DNA from: an uncultured Bacteroides sp.
GTDB taxonomy: Bacteria > Bacteroidota > Bacteroidia > Bacteroidales > Bacteroidaceae
Reading direction: 5' to 3'
Length of the DNA: 64,000 nucleotides
Assembly: GCA_902388495.1 (NCBI GenBank)
Contig: CABMPP010000001.1
Span: 124,001 to 188,000, forward strand
This document shows, one piece after another, positions 8,639 through 15,696 of the stretch (position 1 is the first letter of the stretch; each line of letters begins with the position of its first letter). The notes below the pieces were generated by a model. That model did no database searches and had not been told where the DNA came from. It saw only the letters and a list, made by a program, of their open reading frames with translations. Made by a program: the position numbers and the translations under genes.

Positions 8639-9724
8639 ATGAAAGACCTTTTATCTATTGTATCTCATTTTCAAATGAATGGAACGGTCCGCGAAATCAA
8701 GCCCTTAGGCGCCGGACTCATCAACGACACGTACAAAGTAACTACCATCGAGGACGATGCTCCCGACTACGTCTTGCAGCGCATCAACCATGCCATCTTC
8801 CAGAATGTGGAGATGTTGCAGGCCAACATCGACGCCGTGACCCGTCACATCCGCCGGAAGCTCGAAGCAAACGGAGAGGCCGATGTAGAGCGTAAAGTAC
8901 TCCACTTCCTGCCTACCACCGACGATGGCAAGACTTACTGGTACGACGGTGAAAGCTACTGGCGCGTCATGGTATTCATCCCCCGTGCCAAAACCTACGA
9001 GACGGTGAATCCGGAGTATTCTTACTATGCAGGTGCTGCTTTCGGTAACTTCCAGGCCATGCTGGCCGATATCCCCGACACACTGGGCGAAACCATTCCC
9101 GACTTCCACAACATGGAGTTCCGCCTGAAGCAGCTCCGCGACGCCGTGGCTGCCGATGCCGCCGGACGTGTGAAGGAAGTGCAGTACTTCCTGGACGAAA
9201 TAGAGAAACGCGCCGACGAGATGTGCAAGGCCGAACGCCTGCACCGCGAAGGCAAGCTTCCGAAACGCGTGTGCCACTGCGACACGAAGGTGAACAACAT
9301 GATGTTCGATGAAGACGGCACCGTGCTCTGCGTCATCGACCTCGACACCGTGATGCCCAGTTTCATCTTCTCCGACTATGGTGACTTCCTCCGTTCCGGC
9401 GCCAACACCGGTCTGGAAGACGACAAGAACCTGGACAACGTGAACTTCAACATGGAGATATTCAAAGCCTTCACCAAAGGTTACCTGGAATCGGGCAAAG
9501 CCTTCCTGCTGCCGATAGAGATAGAGAACCTGCCATACGCAGCCGCCCTCTTCCCCTACATGCAGTGCGTCCGCTTCCTGGCCGACTACATCAATGGCGA
9601 TACTTATTATAAAATCCAATATCCGGAGCACAACCTGGTGCGTACCAAAGCGCAGTTCAAACTGTTGCAGAGCGTAGAAGAGCATACTCCGGAGATGCAG
9701 AAATTCATAGCATCATGTATCTGA
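8639..9724 (+). CDS. APH/choline-kinase-fold sugar kinase, NahK-like
   Basis: The 361-residue protein belongs to the aminoglycoside phosphotransferase fold. It resembles N-acetylhexosamine 1-kinases, which phosphorylate HexNAc at C1 in the cytoplasm. Visible signals are the N-terminal LGAGLINDTYKV loop, the catalytic HxDxxxxN motif H213-C-D215-T-K-V-N-N220 and a metal-binding IDLDTVMP shortly after. Older databases carry relatives as mucin desulfatase, a name this fold does not support. The next gene overlaps its end by 10 bp, so the two are translationally linked. Its place beside a sulfatase PUL suggests salvage of amino sugars from host or sulfated glycans, but the exact sugar is inferred. 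Confidence 0.75.
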   Translation: MKDLLSIVSHFQMNGTVREIKPLGAGLINDTYKVTTIEDDAPDYVLQRINHAIFQNVEMLQANIDAVTRHIRRKLEANGEADVERKVLHFLPTTDDGKTYWYDGESYWRVMVFIPRAKTYETVNPEYSYYAGAAFGNFQAMLADIPDTLGETIPDFHNMEFRLKQLRDAVAADAAGRVKEVQYFLDEIEKRADEMCKAERLHREGKLPKRVCHCDTKVNNMMFDEDGTVLCVIDLDTVMPSFIFSDYGDFLRSGANTGLEDDKNLDNVNFNMEIFKAFTKGYLESGKAFLLPIEIENLPYAAALFPYMQCVRFLADYINGDTYYKIQYPEHNLVRTKAQFKLLQSVEEHTPEMQKFIASCI

Positions 9725-10449
9725 GAAAGTGTTTAATGATGATAGCGGCGGTTCTTTGCGTCGCGCCGCTATCTGCCATCAACCCCCAAAACAACAAAAT
9801 GAAAGAATTGAACGTAAAGAAAGTAAGCGTGGCAAACATACCGGTAGAATCGGTTCCCGCCTTGCTCGACAAAGAGAAAGTGGCTTTTCAGCCCATAAAT
9901 ACCGTAAACTGGGCAGCATTTCCTTACTGTCCCGATGTAGAGTTCCGCATTGCTCATACGGAAGATGCCATCTTGCTGCACTTCAAGGTGAAAGAAGCCA
10001 GTGTGCGTGCCGTGGCAGGCAAGGACAACGGCCCGGTATGGGAAGACGCCTGTGTGGAGTTCTTCTCCATTCCTGCCGGAGACGGAGTGTATTATAATAT
10101 GGAGTGCAACTGTGCCGGTACATTGCTCATCGGCGCCGGTGCCGGACGTGAAAACCGTCAGCATGCCCCGCAGGAAGTGCTCGACAAGGTGCAACGTTGG
10201 GCTTCTTTAGGCCGCGAGGCTTTTGAAGAGAAAGTAGGGGAGTGCAACTGGGAAGTAGCTCTGGTTGTTCCTTATTCTGCCTTCTTCCTCCACAACATCA
10301 CTTCACTGGATGGCAAGACGATTCGTGCTAACTTCTACAAGTGCGGTGATAAGCTTCAGACTCCCCATTTCCTATCCTGGAATCCGATTGGGCTGGAAAA
10401 GCCGAACTTCCATTGCCCGGAGTTCTTCGGTACGCTGAATATGGAATAG
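9715..10449 (+). CDS. Carbohydrate-binding family 9-like protein
   Basis: The protein has 244 residues with the look of a CBM9-like (DOMON-type) beta-sandwich: FRIAHTEDAILLHFKVKEASVRA, then WEDACVEFFSIP and a closing FHCPEFFGTLNM. The first start overlaps the kinase by 10 bp and gives a hydrophobic leader (MMIAAVLCVAPLSA) resembling a signal peptide. An internal ATG at 9799 (MKELNVKKV) would give a leaderless protein; I prefer the longer form because of the leader and the coupling. It probably binds a monosaccharide or glycan end and shares the kinase's pathway. No catalytic residues are apparent. Transcription ends at the hairpin at 10568-10601. Confidence 0.7.
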   Translation: MYLRKCLMMIAAVLCVAPLSAINPQNNKMKELNVKKVSVANIPVESVPALLDKEKVAFQPINTVNWAAFPYCPDVEFRIAHTEDAILLHFKVKEASVRAVAGKDNGPVWEDACVEFFSIPAGDGVYYNMECNCAGTLLIGAGAGRENRQHAPQEVLDKVQRWASLGREAFEEKVGECNWEVALVVPYSAFFLHNITSLDGKTIRANFYKCGDKLQTPHFLSWNPIGLEKPNFHCPEFFGTLNME

Positions 10450-10505
10450 TCCTGAAGATGTGGTTTTATAAACCAGAGTTTTTAATGATATTTCCAGCAC
10501 TCCGT

Positions 10506-10545
10506 CACTATGTCGTATAATCGTTTGATTATTATGATGATAGTG
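10506..10545. other. Imperfect inverted repeat
   Basis: CACTATGTCGTATAATC can pair with GATTATTATGATGATAGTG around a GTTT loop, with several mismatches. It lies between the CBM9-like stop codon and the strong terminator and may protect the 3' end of the mRNA. Confidence 0.35.
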
Positions 10546-10567
10546 CGTGCTGGTAAGCGTGTAGGTA

Positions 10568-10601
10568 GCGTGACGGTAAATGATTACCGTCACGCTTTTT
10601 T
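10568..10601 (+). terminator. Rho-independent terminator of the kinase-CBM9 operon
   Basis: A perfect 12-bp stem GCGTGACGGTAA / TTACCGTCACGC with a 4-nt ATGA loop is followed by six T residues. It lies about 120 bp after the CBM9-like stop codon. Confidence 0.92.
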
Positions 10602-10846
10602 GGGCAAATGTTTATCCAATTCTTGCTGTAGTTTCTTAATACATAGATATTTCCTTCTCTTTCTTGTATGCTTCTGCGAATAGGGGCAAATAACTTCTAT
10701 TAACACGAAAAATGGAGGTTTTCGGAGTTTCCTTCAACGTTTATGGACCGAAATAAGGTAGTGGGATAGCTTAATCTTCTTTCAGACTTTCGACAGTAAT
10801 AAACATGGAAGTTTTTGTAAATAAGGTGATTACAGTTTCCTATAGG

Positions 10847-10970
10847 TAGGAAACTGGCGTTTCTTATGCGCGGGAACTACCGTTTCTCCTCATGGGAACG
10901 CGCGTTTCTCTTAATGGGAACTGCAGTTTCCTCTTATGGGAACGCGCGTTCCCTTATATGGAAACGGAAC
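10847..10970. repeat. 22-bp tandem palindromic repeat array 2
   Basis: GGGAAC-like repeat starts fall at 10849, 10872, 10894, 10916, 10938 and 10960, a 22-bp period with one 23. The clearest unit contains the perfect 16-bp palindrome GGGAACGCGCGTTCCC (10938-10953); others read GGGAACTGCAGTTTCC or GGGAACGCGCGTTTCT. Period and architecture match arrays 1 and 3 while the sequence differs. No coding function is visible. Confidence 0.85.
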
Positions 10971-11012
10971 TCATAGACTTATACTGGAAATGGTTGTCAC
11001 TATTAGAGTCTG

Positions 11013-11063
11013 GTTACTAAATAAGTTGTCAGTTTGCATGCTTTGTTACTAAATGAGTTGTCA
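11013..11063. repeat. 19-bp direct repeat pair
   Basis: GTTACTAAATAAGTTGTCA (11013-11031) recurs with one mismatch as GTTACTAAATGAGTTGTCA (11045-11063), 32 bp apart start to start. It could be operator half-sites or a relic of a mobile element end. Confidence 0.6.
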
Positions 11064-11107
11064 CATACGGAAAACAATGGACAAATCAGAGTGTACTTCG
11101 GTTCTCG

Positions 11108-11146
11108 GTAAAAGTCAATAGGGCTTGATGCCCTATCGATTTTTAC
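11108..11146. other. Strong hairpin in gene-poor DNA
   Basis: A 17-bp arm beginning GTAAAAGTC and ending ATAGGGC (11108-11124) pairs with GCCCTATCGATTTTTAC (11130-11146) over a 5-nt TTGAT loop with two mismatches. No T tract follows. It may be a transcript end, a small RNA structure or an insertion-sequence relic. Confidence 0.5.
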
Positions 11147-11255
11147 GAGACAATGGATTAAACCGTCACGTGACTTATACCTCTGAGTATATTTCACCCA
11201 TTTTTTCATAAGAGGAAATAAAATGAGTAAATTTTTTTTATATTAAAAAAATGAA

Positions 11256-11263
11256 TATCTTTG
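11256..11263 (+). promoter_or_regulatory. -7 box of the crystallin-like lipoprotein gene
   Basis: TATCTTTG matches the consensus exactly and lies 32 bp before the ATG, after a T-rich stretch. Confidence 0.6.
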
Positions 11264-11295
11264 TGGTGTATTATTAATTAATAAATCTAATATTT

Positions 11296-12099
11296 ATGAA
11301 AAGAAATTTCTTTTTTGTAGCATTAATGCTTTCTTTATCTCTGTTCTCTTGTAATCAAGATGATGACTTATTAAGAGATAAATCTGATGAGACTGTTAAT
11401 TACGATGTAATTACCGGAAAAGATGAATTTAAATCTGATGATTCGGAGGGGGCATCTACCCTTAATGTACTTAAGTTTACCTATAAAGGCAAAACTTATA
11501 TTTCTGATTGCATATTTGGAGAGGACTTTCAAATAAAAGATGATAGTATTAAACGTATTTTTGATGAGCTTAATAATATTCCTAATGTAGCCATTGAAAT
11601 AAAATCAGATTTATCTGTTGAATTTTATGACTCCAAGGAAGAATTAGATTATGCAAGTAAATTGAGACGCGAGTTCCCTCTTACAAGAGCGGAATTCGCT
11701 CCTGATGGAACATATATAAGGAATTATGAGTTGAGACTTTGGGATCGTGCTAAAGGTCGTACGAAAGGAGGCCCGTATACTCACTTCTATTCAAATGGTA
11801 TACAGGGAAATCAATCTCCTGCCCCATTGTCTATTAATGAAGCCTATTTGACTAAAATTGGGTTTAATAATAACATTTCTTCTTGTCAGATGTGGGGAGA
11901 AGTTCATATGACCACCCTTATGGGCTGTCAGCCAGGTCAATATAAACAAGTTGCAGTAACGTTTTATGATGGAAATTTTACGGGAAAAAGTTTAAACCTT
12001 CCTGACATAGATGTAAACAGAACGTATACATATAGAGATTATTTTAGTGGCTTCAAATTTAATGATCTGACAAGCTCTTTTGTTGTAACTTATTATTAA
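11296..12099 (+). CDS. Secreted lipoprotein with beta/gamma-crystallin-like C-terminus
   Basis: The product is a 267-residue predicted lipoprotein (SLFSC, Cys19) followed by acidic residues NQDDD, which favour surface export in Bacteroides. The middle (about 30-140) matches no family I know. The last 49 residues resemble a beta/gamma-crystallin Greek-key motif: FYDGNFTG (223-230), with aromatic and Gly at the expected spacing, and N256-D-L-T-S-S261, which fits the calcium-binding signature (N/D)(N/D)xx(S/T)S. Such domains bind calcium and are rare in gut Bacteroidetes lipoproteins. The gene is visibly more AT-rich than its neighbours and sits alone in a remnant-rich stretch, which suggests acquisition by transfer. 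No function is claimed beyond possible calcium binding. Confidence 0.7.
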   Translation: MKRNFFFVALMLSLSLFSCNQDDDLLRDKSDETVNYDVITGKDEFKSDDSEGASTLNVLKFTYKGKTYISDCIFGEDFQIKDDSIKRIFDELNNIPNVAIEIKSDLSVEFYDSKEELDYASKLRREFPLTRAEFAPDGTYIRNYELRLWDRAKGRTKGGPYTHFYSNGIQGNQSPAPLSINEAYLTKIGFNNNISSCQMWGEVHMTTLMGCQPGQYKQVAVTFYDGNFTGKSLNLPDIDVNRTYTYRDYFSGFKFNDLTSSFVVTYY

Positions 12100-12554
12100 A
12101 TGATATTGGAGTGATTGGAATTTAGATTCTCTTTTAGAAAAGCATTCTTTCTCAAGAATATCCTATGAATGCTCTTGTGAAAAGGGAAACTGGAAAATGG
12201 GGGCATTTTTTTTACCCTCCTCTGTGGGTTAATACGTTCATTGACGGTTTATTAAGGCCTATAAGAAGGGATATTCAGTAAATGTTCCTATTTTATATAA
12301 AATGAGAAGTAAGCTTGTCTCCCATCCAGCTTTACTTTTCATTTTTTATACTTTCCACCCTTTCCTGCTTCAAAAACTTTGATATGGGCATAACACTTCA
12401 CAGGTAGTTCTTCCGACTGCCTGTTTTAATTTATATTTGTGATAAATCATCTATGCTGTTTTTTCTTTTGTATCTTTTTCAATCATACAAACAGCATTGG
12501 CGGTATATATTCCCTAAAAAATCCAGAGAATCTCTGTTTTCCTGTTTCTTGCTT
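12100..12554. other. Gene-free AT-rich stretch
   Basis: No convincing coding frame, promoter or terminator was found between the lipoprotein and the transposase-like fragment. The composition is AT-rich and the region looks like decayed sequence. Confidence 0.5.
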
Positions 12555-12713
12555 TTATCCTTTGAAGTGAGTAGTGTTGCTTCTGTGTGGCTGTAAACGG
12601 ATATAATCCTTCAAACGTGTACCTTCATTAAAAGCTTTGAAAGCGAGGTGTTCTATAAAAGAGATACTGCCTACCTGTATGTTATTTACCTCGGCTGCGA
12701 ACTCAACATTCAT
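12555..12713 (-). pseudogene. Possible transposase fragment (IS1182/IS5-like)
   Basis: A 52-codon frame starts at 12713. It contains FIEHLAFKAFNEGTRLKDYI, which resembles the segment of IS1182/IS5-type DDE transposases just before their conserved RTGxYP region (compare FxxxLSFDAYNESxDL). It stops soon after and no terminal inverted repeats were found, so if real it is a remnant. The family call rests on one short stretch and is tentative. Confidence 0.35.
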
Positions 12714-12823
12714 TCTAAACGTTTCCAAGCTTTTACCGTAATTTTATTGTAAGCCATATTTGTGGCAATTTATAGAGGCTTACTCTGTAGAAAGAACTGA
12801 ATGCTTTGTAAAGGATAGGAGGC

Positions 12824-12979
12824 ATGCGTGCAAACTTGGAAGAAGACCGGATTGATTTGTTTCATGGATTGAGCAATGAGTTACCGCTGAATATCCATCG
12901 TGTCCGCGGCATGAAGAGTGCAGTCACTATTCATGACCTCATTTTTATGCATTTGCCAAGAACTCGTTTCATACTTTGA
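12824..12979 (+). pseudogene. Remnant of a GT4-type glycosyltransferase
   Basis: The 51-codon frame reads as an internal piece of a GT4 glycosyltransferase. It has RIDLFHGLSNELPLNI followed by AVTIHDLIFMHLP, the standard pair of motifs in mannosyl- and rhamnosyltransferases of this group. An in-frame stop lies just upstream (12809-12811), and the N-terminal donor lobe and the C-terminal EX7E region are missing. It is therefore a decayed gene, not a small protein. It lies beside an active glycan locus, which suggests loss of one transferase during remodelling. Confidence 0.75.
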
Positions 12980-12999
12980 AACTCTCTTGAATGCAAATC

Positions 13000-14046
13000 T
13001 TACCATCTGAAGTACTTTAGTTGCCATCTCAACTTCAGTTTACGAAATAGGTTGAGAGGCTTGGCTTTGATACGTCCTCGGAAGTTAGCTATAAAGTCAT
13101 CTACAGCATTTAGTACCCGGGCTGAATTTTGTCCGTCGCGATGACTTTCATGGTAAGAGGTGTATCGGTGAATTTCCTCTATTAGCTCAGTTGGGTGGCT
13201 AAGGGCTTTCTCTATTGCGGGACCTACTTCTTCCTTTGTTTGTACATCCAGCAGGAAAGGACCGGGGTGCGTGTTACGGAAAGTTACTACCGGCTTATCG
13301 AGCATCATGTATTCTACAATGAGTGAGGAACTATCACATAGCAACACATCACTCTCTCTGAAAGTTTCCAAACCTTTGTTCACTAAGCGAAAATCTACAT
13401 TAGGGCATTTCTGTGCCAAATGCTTATATTGCTGCTGAAGAATGGGGTCATCCAATTTGGGATGGAAGGTGATAATCCAGTTCCATTCTTTTTCTTTAGC
13501 CAGTTTCTCAATAACGGGAGCCATGTCCCAAGCGGAAGAAATTCCTTTGGTGAAGGTAGGGGCATAGAGTATGGTAGGAGTTTCCCGGTGAGGCTCAGGT
13601 GGTAACTTTGGGTCGAAGAAGCTGTCTACCTTGCACCATCCGGTTTCGTATATTTTAAAATAGCGATGTTTTTTCTCTAAAAAACAAAAGTAAGGCGTGC
13701 TGCTTTGCCCTTGGGTACAGTAGATATCGAACCAGCCGCGCAAGGTGAAGTGGTCATCGATCTTTTCGATGCGCTTCTTCATGGGGTAGCCATGAAAAAC
13801 TGCGACCTTTACACCTGGAAAGAAGTCATAAACCCAGTTGCCGGGAACGAATACGGCAATGGGGTTGAAATAAAAAACTTCATCGAATGTCTTTAGTTGT
13901 ATCTCGTCCTTTTGTAATAGATTAGGGCATGAATCCTCTAAATACCAAGCAACAACATCATTACGCCGACGTATCTCTTCTTGTAAAGGCCGCAAGATAC
14001 TATAGGCGTAAGTCAACGAAGCAAAAAAGAGGTAGTGTTTTTTCAT
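13000..14046 (-). CDS. CDP-glycerol glycerophosphotransferase family protein (copy 1)
   Basis: This 348-residue cytoplasmic protein has the Glyphos_transf fold. The family transfers glycerol phosphate or a related polyol or amino-alcohol phosphate from a CDP donor onto a glycan. Visible motifs are VPGNWVYDFFPGVKVAVFHGYP, YAPTFTKG, FHPKLDDP and DVLLCDSSSLIVEYMMLDKPVV, the usual donor-binding DxSS...E segment. It is the last gene of a four-gene minus-strand set, 97 bp after licD. A close paralog with the same opening MKKHYLFF and HGYP, DDHF and GWFDIYCTQG blocks lies at 23334-24398 in the opposite direction. The transferred group is unknown; the aminotransferase and nucleotidyltransferase in the same cassette suggest an amino-alcohol phosphate. 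Confidence 0.85.
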   Translation of the reverse strand: MKKHYLFFASLTYAYSILRPLQEEIRRRNDVVAWYLEDSCPNLLQKDEIQLKTFDEVFYFNPIAVFVPGNWVYDFFPGVKVAVFHGYPMKKRIEKIDDHFTLRGWFDIYCTQGQSSTPYFCFLEKKHRYFKIYETGWCKVDSFFDPKLPPEPHRETPTILYAPTFTKGISSAWDMAPVIEKLAKEKEWNWIITFHPKLDDPILQQQYKHLAQKCPNVDFRLVNKGLETFRESDVLLCDSSSLIVEYMMLDKPVVTFRNTHPGPFLLDVQTKEEVGPAIEKALSHPTELIEEIHRYTSYHESHRDGQNSARVLNAVDDFIANFRGRIKAKPLNLFRKLKLRWQLKYFRW

Positions 14047-14143
14047 TGCTACTTTTATGTTATACCTAATTTCTGAATTAAGCTGTGAAGATACATGCCC
14101 GATGCAGACGTTTGTATTTTCGGGGTAAATATAAGAAATTGTT

Positions 14144-14950
14144 TTAAATCTGGTCTTTATATGGGCGCTTTAAATCCAAATAATGAAATTCGTGTTGGCG
14201 TTGTTCTTCTTGTTTGGGAACAATCATGTAGTTTCCATATTTCTGCTTTAGATAGTAATCATACTTCTCTATGCCCCACACTTCTTTCCCTTCAAATAGG
14301 ACCGGAGTAGGTTTTCCTATTGCTTCTTTGGGCATGATTCCTTTCCGTCCGTCATCATAATCACAAACAAACGGACTGTTATCAAAGTCATATTTAGTCA
14401 TCACTTTGCGTATTCTTGTTTGTATTTCAGCAGATGCGAATAACTTGCGGCATATCAAAGGAAGCCACGAATTGACACCTTTCCCATGTTTATAGGGGTC
14501 GCGGTGTATCAGGTAGAGTAACTGCTTATACAGTTTGTAGCGGGTAAAATGCCACCGTTGTGATAATTGCCCCGTCGGCACACCATCTAACGGGAAGACG
14601 TCAAGATAAACGCCTCCTAGTCTGGAGTGTTTGCGTTCAATGAGGGTAGTACTGGCATCTTGTATTTTGGCAAATGGGAAAGGATATTCGCTATTGTTCT
14701 CAGCACATACCATTTCGTAAGGAGTCGGTAACCATTCGGAAGCATGTGCTATAAACTTATCGTAATCGGTCCTCGGCATACCTATGTCCAAATCGTCATC
14801 CCAAGGGATGAAGCCTTTGTGGCGAATAGCCCCTAATAGGGTTCCTGCCACGATATAGTATCTTAATTGATGCGTTTTACATACTCGATCGGTGGCAAGT
14901 AGGATGTCCAATATATGGAGTTGCAGAGGGCGGATGTCATATGTTACCAT
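14144..14950 (-). CDS. LicD-family phosphotransferase
   Basis: The 268-residue protein has the LicD nucleotidyltransferase-fold core: YYIVAGTLLGAIRHKGFIPWDDDLDIGMPRTDYDKF, cut here in two as GTLLGAIRHKGFIPW and DDDLDIGMPRTDY (about 37-67), and GVYLDVFPLDGVP. LicD proteins attach phosphocholine or related phospho-amino-alcohols to surface sugars from CDP-activated donors. It starts 14 bp after the nucleotidyltransferase gene, which would make the donor. It therefore probably decorates a surface glycan in the same pathway. Whether the group is choline, ethanolamine, serinol or another compound cannot be read from the sequence. Confidence 0.88.
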   Translation of the reverse strand: MVTYDIRPLQLHILDILLATDRVCKTHQLRYYIVAGTLLGAIRHKGFIPWDDDLDIGMPRTDYDKFIAHASEWLPTPYEMVCAENNSEYPFPFAKIQDASTTLIERKHSRLGGVYLDVFPLDGVPTGQLSQRWHFTRYKLYKQLLYLIHRDPYKHGKGVNSWLPLICRKLFASAEIQTRIRKVMTKYDFDNSPFVCDYDDGRKGIMPKEAIGKPTPVLFEGKEVWGIEKYDYYLKQKYGNYMIVPKQEEQRQHEFHYLDLKRPYKDQI

Positions 14951-14964
14951 AAACTTATTAAGGA

Positions 14965-15696
14965 TTAATAGAGATAGGGCGGTATTAATTGTTGTGCTTG
15001 ACGAAAGTCATCTACGGTATCTAGTTCTATAGAGAAAAATTGAGAGGTGTCTGTTGCAAAGAAACTATATCCTTGTGGAATCAGTCGTTCGAATGCCCGC
15101 TCGTAAAATATATTGTCCAGATTCTCTTGTTTAATCATAATTTCCAGTTCCTGAAAAAGGGCATCGGTGTATGCTGCCGACATCTTTTCGATGCCTATGG
15201 ATTCTCCTATAGCCTGACTGATGGAGCAGGTCTTGCTGATTTCCAGAATTTTTCCTTCAGAATCTGTGATGACTTTGATCTCTTCCTCTCCTAATTTATG
15301 CCGATTGACGGCAAGAGTGTCAGCCTTTTCAGAGTGAAGTAGTTCAGTGACAACTTGAGGATCGAAAAGAATATCGCTATCCAGTAATAATATTTCTTCT
15401 TTTGCGGCTTGTGAAGCGGTAAGCCATAAAGAGTAGATATTGTTGGTCGATGCATAAAGTTCATTATAGATGAATGTAATGTCTTGCTGCGGATAGTGTG
15501 CCCGAATAAAATCGACAATTAGCTGTTGGCAATAGCCTGTGACGATGATAAACTCTTTGATGCCATTATTGATAAGAGCGTTCATGGTGCGCTCCAGTAG
15601 GCAGCTTTCTCCTACTTTGAGGAGGCATTTGGGCTGTGTATTAGTCAAAGGGCGAAGGCGTGAAGCAATTCCTGCAGCTAAAATTATTGCTTTCAT
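14965..15696 (-). CDS. Nucleotidyltransferase, LicC-like
   Basis: The 243-residue protein has the sugar/choline-phosphate nucleotidyltransferase signature MKAIILAAGIASRLRPLT followed by PKCLLKVG, and a metal-binding LLLDSDILF. It resembles LicC-type CTP:phosphocholine cytidylyltransferases more than RmlA-type enzymes in length and in the IIVTGYCQQ and NNIYSLWLT blocks. The likely reaction is activation of a small phosphate compound with CTP. The start codon overlaps the stop of the upstream aminotransferase by 4 bp (ATGA), which implies translational coupling, and licD follows 14 bp downstream. The exact substrate is inferred from context only. Confidence 0.8.
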   Translation of the reverse strand: MKAIILAAGIASRLRPLTNTQPKCLLKVGESCLLERTMNALINNGIKEFIIVTGYCQQLIVDFIRAHYPQQDITFIYNELYASTNNIYSLWLTASQAAKEEILLLDSDILFDPQVVTELLHSEKADTLAVNRHKLGEEEIKVITDSEGKILEISKTCSISQAIGESIGIEKMSAAYTDALFQELEIMIKQENLDNIFYERAFERLIPQGYSFFATDTSQFFSIELDTVDDFRQAQQLIPPYLY

